Shown here in pieces: positions 25,342 to 29,575 of a stretch of 29,575 nt of DNA. Origin of the DNA: Planctomycetota bacterium (lineage in GTDB: Bacteria > Planctomycetota > Brocadiia > JAJRTI01); the NCBI GenBank assembly GCA_024278415.1, contig JAJRTI010000007.1, positions 1 through 29,575 of the forward strand, written 5' to 3'. Made by a program: the position numbers and the translations under genes. Numbering within the stretch: position 1 is the first letter of the stretch; every line of letters starts with the position of its first letter. The notes below the pieces were generated by a model. It had not been told where the DNA came from. It ran no database searches and was given only the letters and a program-made list of their open reading frames with translations.

Positions 25342-25683
25342 TCAGCCGATGGCTCCCGTGCCGGTCTCTCCCGTGCGGATACGGATGCACTCCACAAGAT
25401 CTGTGACAAAAATCTTGCCATCGCCGATCTCGCCCGTCCGCGCGCCCTTGATGATCGCCTCGATTGTGGGCTGCACAAAATCCTCGTTCACCGCGATCTC
25501 CAGGCGCACCTTCTTGAGCAGGTTCACCTCTGTCATGACGCCGCGGTACGACTCGTGGTAGCCCATCTGCTGGCCGCAGCCGAGCGCGTTGGTAACGGAG
25601 ATCTTGAAAACCTCGGCCTCGAACAGCGACTGCTTCACGTCGTTCAGTTTCTCGGGCTGGATGTATGCGATGATGAGTTTCAT
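25342..25683 (-). CDS. glnK: PII nitrogen-sensing protein without the uridylylation tyrosine
   Basis: The 113-residue protein matches GlnB/GlnK in length and signatures ([29 protein letters not shown]). PII trimers bind ATP/ADP and 2-oxoglutarate and control AmtB, GS regulation and transcription. Aligned by eye with E. coli GlnK, the T-loop YRGAEYSVNFLPK corresponds to [13 protein letters not shown] here, so Tyr51 is Thr51. GlnD-type uridylylation is therefore not expected; signalling would rely on ligand binding alone or another modification. Residue 49, serine in cyanobacterial PII, is Val here. Location 98 bases downstream of amtB favours a GlnK role. No clear ribosome-binding site precedes the ATG, so translation may depend on the amtB message. 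Confidence 0.93.
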   Translation of the reverse strand: MKLIIAYIQPEKLNDVKQSLFEAEVFKISVTNALGCGQQMGYHESYRGVMTEVNLLKKVRLEIAVNEDFVQPTIEAIIKGARTGEIGDGKIFVTDLVECIRIRTGETGTGAIG

Positions 25684-25735
25684 GGGGAATTAGAGATGCG
25701 GGTTAGGGATGAGGGATAGGGGATGCATCATGCCC

Positions 25736-25770
25736 GTCCTCGATTCGGTGCACGAGGGCAAGACGAGGAC
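25736..25770 (-). other. Hairpin between amtB and the PII gene
   Basis: GTCCTCG (25736-25742) pairs with CGAGGAC (25764-25770); the 21-base loop can pair further around GTGCAC. It is 12 bases after the amtB stop. It could attenuate or stabilise the message between the two genes. A quasi-repeat of GGGAT units follows at about 25692-25722 just before the PII start. Confidence 0.35.
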
Positions 25771-25781
25771 GCTCGTCACTC

Positions 25782-27110
25782 TCAGTGCGTCGTGAAGATC
25801 TGGAAGCTGGCATACGCCTCCATGCCGTGCTCGCCAATGTCGAGCCCGCGGCTCTCTTCTTCCTTCGACACGCGCAGGCCAACGGTCGCCTTGATCGTGT
25901 AGAAGACGATGCCCATGACCACGATGGCGAAGAGGGAGACACACACCACGCCAAGCAATTGCACGCCAAGTTGCGCCAGCCCGCCGCCGTGCAGCAGCCC
26001 GTCCCGGCTGAGTCCTAAGGCTTTCTGGCCCCAAATGCCAACGGCCAGCGTCCCCCAGATGCCGTTCATACCGTGCACCGGAATGGCTCCGACCGGGTCG
26101 TCCACCTTGATCTTGTCCAACAGGCCAACGCCGAGCACAACGATCACGCCGGCGACGAGCCCGATCACGATGGATGCCGAGCCGCTCACCCAAGCGCAGG
26201 GGGCTGTGATGGCCACGAGCCCTGCGAGCGCGCCGTTCATGGTCATGGAGAGATCGGGCTTGCCGTACAGCACCCACACCACGACCATCGCGGAGATGGC
26301 GCCCGCCGCGGCCGCGAGATTCGTGTTGGCCGCGATGCGCGCAATGGCCGAGCCATCGCCAACGGACAACGTCGAACCTGGATTGAAGCCGAACCAGCCG
26401 AACCAGAGCAGAAAGACGCCGAGCGCGGCGAGCGGGATGGAGTGCCCTGGAATAACCCGCGGCCGGCCATCCTCGCCGAACTTGCCGATGCGCGCGCCCA
26501 GCGCAATGGTGCCGATGAACGACACCCAGCCGCCGGTCGCGTGCACCACGGTCGAGCCGGCAAAGTCGCCGAATCCCATCTTCGCCAGCCAGCCGCCGCC
26601 GCTCCAGACCCAGTGCCCGATGATCGGGTAGACGAGTGCGCTGATGAAGAAGGTATAGATCATGTACGCCGGGAATCGCATGCGCTCAGCCATCGCGCCG
26701 GCCACGATCGTCGCGGCCGCACCGCAAAACGCCGCCTGGAAGAGCCAGAACGCCATCACCGGCACGCCCGAAGGATTGTCCGGCGCGCTCATGCCGAAGC
26801 CCTTGAAGCCAATGAAGCTGTTGCCCTCGCCGAACATGAACGCGTACCCAACCAAGAAGAACATCACGCTCGCGACGCAGTAGTCCATGAAGTTCTTGGT
26901 CAGAATGTTGCAGGCGTTCTTCGCGCGGGTGAACCCCGCCTCGACCATGCCGAAGCCTGCCTGCATGAAGAACACAAGAAACGCGGCGAGCAGCACCCAC
27001 ACGGTGTCCAGGCCGACCCTGATGTCTGCCACGCTGTCCGCGGCCAGTGCGGACGCCGGAGGCCTCAAGAACAACACCAACAATGGGATAAGCACCGCGA
27101 GCCGTTTCAT
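25782..27110 (-). CDS. amtB: Ammonium transporter AmtB
   Basis: This 442-residue membrane protein starts with a signal peptide (about 1-24, ending ALAAD) and has the eleven-helix Amt layout. Helix 1 contains QAGFGMVEAG, and AFCGAAATIVAGAMAERMRF is the usual segment around the Phe gate. The paired pore histidines are in VVHATGGWVSF and IPVHGMNGIWGTLA. The cytoplasmic C-terminus (SKEEESRGLDIGEHGMEAYA) is the part PII contacts. It conducts ammonium into the cell when nitrogen is scarce. The ATG at 27110 has an AGGAG site six bases upstream. The PII gene follows in the same direction, the classic amtB-PII pair but with amtB first. Confidence 0.96.
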   Translation of the reverse strand: MKRLAVLIPLLVLFLRPPASALAADSVADIRVGLDTVWVLLAAFLVFFMQAGFGMVEAGFTRAKNACNILTKNFMDYCVASVMFFLVGYAFMFGEGNSFIGFKGFGMSAPDNPSGVPVMAFWLFQAAFCGAAATIVAGAMAERMRFPAYMIYTFFISALVYPIIGHWVWSGGGWLAKMGFGDFAGSTVVHATGGWVSFIGTIALGARIGKFGEDGRPRVIPGHSIPLAALGVFLLWFGWFGFNPGSTLSVGDGSAIARIAANTNLAAAAGAISAMVVVWVLYGKPDLSMTMNGALAGLVAITAPCAWVSGSASIVIGLVAGVIVVLGVGLLDKIKVDDPVGAIPVHGMNGIWGTLAVGIWGQKALGLSRDGLLHGGGLAQLGVQLLGVVCVSLFAIVVMGIVFYTIKATVGLRVSKEEESRGLDIGEHGMEAYASFQIFTTH

Positions 27111-27350
27111 GGGTTACTCCTGCCCAGCGCAAAACGATGAATTCTTACACCACACACGGGGGGCAGCATGCCTACCCAACGTGCACTCCTGTCCGCCCTA
27201 ACAAGCCGCGTGCCGACATGCGTGCGTCGTAGGCAATCACCGCCACACAAGCTGAATTCGCGGGCGAATCGGCAATCAACCGCCCAAGAACTGCGCAGTC
27301 CCCCTGCGCCATTCCTACATTCCTGTCAGATGTGCGCCCATTCCCCACAC

Positions 27351-28910
27351 CTAGGTACGAAACCGCCTGGGATCGATCCCATGCTTCGCGACGCGCAGCC
27401 CCATGATTCGCTCACTGATGCCCAATGCCCGTGCAGCCCTGGCTTGGTTGCCCCGCGCGGACTTGAGCGCGTCCAAGAGGATCTCCCGCTCCACGTTGTC
27501 GAGCGTCGCTTGCAGGGTGCCCGAAAACTCCGTGCCGCTCGCCTCCGCGGTCTGGAGTGTGGGCGGCAATTGGTGCCCGTGGATCACGTCGTCCTCGCTC
27601 AGCAACACCGCGCGCTCGATGCAGTTCTCCAGCTCCCGCACGTTCCCCGGCCAATGGTAAGCCATCAGCATGTCGATGGCCGGCGTAGAGATACGCCGAA
27701 TGTTCTTCTTGTTCTGTCTGCTGTACTTGTCCACAAAGGCATCTGCGAGCAACGGGATATCCGTGCGCCGGTCGCGCAGCGGGGGCATGTGAATCGGAAA
27801 CACGTTGAGCCGGTAGTAGAGGTCCTCCCGGAACGTGCCCGCCGCGATCAAAGCCTCCAGATCGCGATTCGTCGCGGCGATCACACGCACGTCCACGCGC
27901 AGCGACTCCGATCCGCCCACGCGCTCGAACTCGCGCTCCTGGAGCACGCGCAAGAGCTTGATTTGCGTGAGCGCCGACAGGTCGCCGATCTCGTCCAAGA
28001 AGATCGACCCGCCGTGCGCGAGTTCGAAGCGGCCCTTGCGCTGCTGAATCGCGCTCGTGAACGCGCCCTTCTCGTGGCCAAACAATTCGCTCTCGATCAC
28101 GCTCTCCGGCAGGGCCGCGCAGTTCACCTTGATGAAGGGCCGGCCCGAACGCGGGCTGTTGTAATGAATCGCCTGTGCGACCAGTTCCTTGCCCGTGCCG
28201 CTTTCGCCACGGATCAGCACGGTCGCGTCGCTGCCCGACACCTGCGCAATGAGATCGTACACCGCCTGCATCGCCTTCGAGTTGCCGATGATGTTGTCCG
28301 GCCGGAACCGGTCCTGGAGCTGCTCTTGGAGCCGCACGTTCTCGTCCAGCAGCCGCTCCCGCTCCTCCTGTGCTTCCTGCCGCAGCCTGACCGCCTGCGA
28401 GATCATGGACGCGATGATGGACAGCAGGCGCACGTCCTCCTTGAACGACACATCTTCGTCGAACAGCCGGTCCGCGCTCAGCGCGCCGATGGTCTCGCGG
28501 CCGATCTTGATCGGCACGCACACGAAGGAGATGTCTTTCTTGCGCAGCCGCTTACGCGCGCCCGTGCGGTTGAGGAACAGCGGCTCCTCTGAGATGCGCT
28601 GCACCACGGCCGGCTGTCCGGTCTCCACCACCTTCCCAGTCACGCCCTCGCCCACACGGTACTTGCCCTTCTCCCGCTGGCTCAACGACAGCCCGACCGC
28701 CGCTTCAATAGCCAGTTCCCCGGTCTCGCGGTTGAGCAGCGTCAACGTGCCGCGCATGGTCCCCAGGTGCTGGCTCATGGCTTCGAGCACCGGGCCTACG
28801 GCCTTGCGCAGGTCGAGCGCACCGTCGAGGATCTGGCTGATCTCGAACAGGAGCTGTAGCTCCTGGAGGTCGCGTCGCTGTGCGTCAGCCTTGGTTTCGC
28901 GAGGGCACAT
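27351..28910 (-). CDS. NifA-like sigma-54-dependent activator (GAF, AAA+, Fis HTH)
   Basis: The 519-residue protein has an N-terminal GAF domain (about 18-180), a short coiled linker (180-200), an AAA+ domain with Walker A GESGTGKE (235-242), Walker [10 protein letters not shown] (302-310) and a sigma-54 contact loop reading GAFTSA (282-287), then a Fis-type HTH ending [20 protein letters not shown], which closely resembles NifA. The linker lacks the Cys-x4-Cys motif of oxygen-sensitive NifA. It opens sigma-54 promoters with ATP and would be a fit regulator for amtB-PII and glnA; PII may act through the GAF domain as known for some NifA proteins. No nif genes are in the window, so nitrogen fixation cannot be claimed. 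The start at 28910 has a weak ribosome-binding site. Confidence 0.92.
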   Translation of the reverse strand: MCPRETKADAQRRDLQELQLLFEISQILDGALDLRKAVGPVLEAMSQHLGTMRGTLTLLNRETGELAIEAAVGLSLSQREKGKYRVGEGVTGKVVETGQPAVVQRISEEPLFLNRTGARKRLRKKDISFVCVPIKIGRETIGALSADRLFDEDVSFKEDVRLLSIIASMISQAVRLRQEAQEERERLLDENVRLQEQLQDRFRPDNIIGNSKAMQAVYDLIAQVSGSDATVLIRGESGTGKELVAQAIHYNSPRSGRPFIKVNCAALPESVIESELFGHEKGAFTSAIQQRKGRFELAHGGSIFLDEIGDLSALTQIKLLRVLQEREFERVGGSESLRVDVRVIAATNRDLEALIAAGTFREDLYYRLNVFPIHMPPLRDRRTDIPLLADAFVDKYSRQNKKNIRRISTPAIDMLMAYHWPGNVRELENCIERAVLLSEDDVIHGHQLPPTLQTAEASGTEFSGTLQATLDNVEREILLDALKSARGNQARAARALGISERIMGLRVAKHGIDPRRFRT

Positions 28911-29443
28911 TGGCGGAATGTCCAGTGTCTGCAGTCTCGCCTCTAGGCGGTCCGACGGAAGTCAATCATCCAGCGGCCGGATGCCCAGTGACAAGACAGC
29001 GGCAAAGCACAGATGGAGGGAACATCTTCAGGACTTTCCCCAGAAAATGGCGCCCTGATTCCCGGAGGGCAATATGGCAGGGCTACTTAGGACAAGCGGG
29101 ATGTGAAAGAAGTGGTCCCGCCGTAAGAGTTGGGGCGTCAACACGCGCGCGCCTGTAGTGCTCACGTCAGTGAGCCTCCGCTGGGGCGCGTGGGCGTCAG
29201 AGGGCTCACTGACGTGAGCACTACAGGCGGGGCGCATCGGGAAACTCCTGGAACATCTTCGCTGGACAGCATCGGCATCTTAGCCACAGGTCTGGTGAAT
29301 GTCAAAACGTGGCGCGGTGCGCAAGGCTGCGAGCCGATACCGAAAACCTACCATAACAACAGAATCGCGTAGCGACCGGGCAGCGCCAGCCACGGCGCGC
29401 CGAGTCCCGAACACTACATTGCGCGAGTCCCCCCTGAGCCGCC
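28911..29443. other. 533-base gap between the NifA-like gene and the tail-tube gene
   Basis: No gene is supported. The minus strand should carry the promoter of the NifA-like gene and the end of the tail-tube message. The only strong structure is the inverted repeat at 29151-29228. Confidence 0.45.
29151..29228. repeat. 26-base perfect inverted repeat with 26-base spacer
   Basis: The arm 29151-29176 (starting GCCTGTAGTGCTCACGTCAG) is exactly the reverse complement of 29203-29228. The spacer is 26 bases. The flanks are also partly complementary (GGGGCG and CGCG tracts). It has the look of a non-autonomous mobile palindrome; it could also end transcription of the tail-tube operon, 215 bases after that gene's stop. 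Confidence 0.7.
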
Positions 29444-29575
29444 CTATTCCCCCTCTCGCTGCATCGACTCATACGCGATCTCCACTTCCTCCATCGCGAT
29501 CTGTTTGTCGTCGCCCGTGAGGATGGGGCCCCGCCACGCGCAGGGCCAGGCGTTCTTGAGCTTGTACGAGATCAC
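29444..29575 (-). CDS. Phage tail-tube protein (gp19-like), C-terminal 43 residues, cut by window edge
   Basis: The frame is open from base 29575 and ends in TAG at 29444-29446. The 43 residues begin VISYKLKNAWPCAWRGPILT and continue with IAMEEVEIAYESM. YKLKNAWP-x2-W-x-GP followed by an acidic ...IAxExxEIAYE end is the C-terminal pattern of the T4 gp19-like tail-tube family found in phages and in extracellular contractile injection systems (Afp/PVC-type inner tube proteins). Such proteins form the hexameric inner tube. The start and about 100 residues would lie to the right of the window. I cannot tell phage from injection system with this fragment alone. Confidence 0.75.
   Translation of the reverse strand: MISYKLKNAWPCAWRGPILTGDDKQIAMEEVEIAYESMQREGE

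Noticed and set aside
27162..27177. Possible sigma-54 box 50 bases upstream of amtB
   Set aside because: GG-N10-GC spacing is present on the minus strand, but only about 7 of 11 specified bases fit, so it is not called.

Overview
All genes recognised in this window lie on the minus strand. The DNA is GC-rich and carries many dispersed palindromic repeats between genes. The gene content is a bacterial type I-G (formerly I-U) CRISPR-Cas locus followed by nitrogen-assimilation genes. Gene content and repeat style would fit a deep-branching high-GC phylum (Hydrogenedentota, Planctomycetota or Verrucomicrobiota-like), but no ribosomal or marker gene is present, so this is only a guess.

Region 1 (about 220-11730, read right to left) is the CRISPR-Cas locus. 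A WYL-domain regulator is followed by a possible 25-codon leader peptide, cas3 (helicase with C-terminal HD domain), csx17 (Cas8), csb1 (Cas7), csb2 (Cas5-Cas6), a repeat-filled gap, a cas4-cas1 fusion and cas2. cas3 to csb2 overlap or are tightly spaced and form one operon. No repeat-spacer array is in the window; if present it should lie to the left of base 1. Two defects or oddities stand out. An in-frame TAG cuts csb2 eleven codons before a perfectly preserved glycine-rich C-terminus. A palindromic repeat also sits in frame inside the Cas1 half of cas4-cas1.

Region 2 (about 12350-28910) is nitrogen assimilation and its control: gltD and gltB (glutamate synthase), glutamine-dependent nadE, a stand-alone Fis-type DNA-binding protein, glnA (glutamine synthetase), a PaaK/CapK-like adenylate-forming enzyme, a PII protein, amtB (ammonium channel) and a NifA-like sigma-54 activator. 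AmtB would import ammonium, GlnA and GltBD would assimilate it, PII would sense 2-oxoglutarate/ATP and gate AmtB, and the NifA-like protein would act at sigma-54 promoters. A good -24/-12 sigma-54 box lies about 420 bases upstream of glnA. The PII protein lacks the uridylylation tyrosine.

Region 3 (28911-29575) has a repeat with perfect 26-base arms, then the last 43 codons of a gp19-like phage tail-tube protein. A phage tail or contractile injection system probably continues beyond the right edge.

Intergenic spaces hold several families of palindromic repeats, including a 145-base element with 17-base terminal inverted repeats (two copies) and two large three-part folded elements between the Fis gene and glnA.
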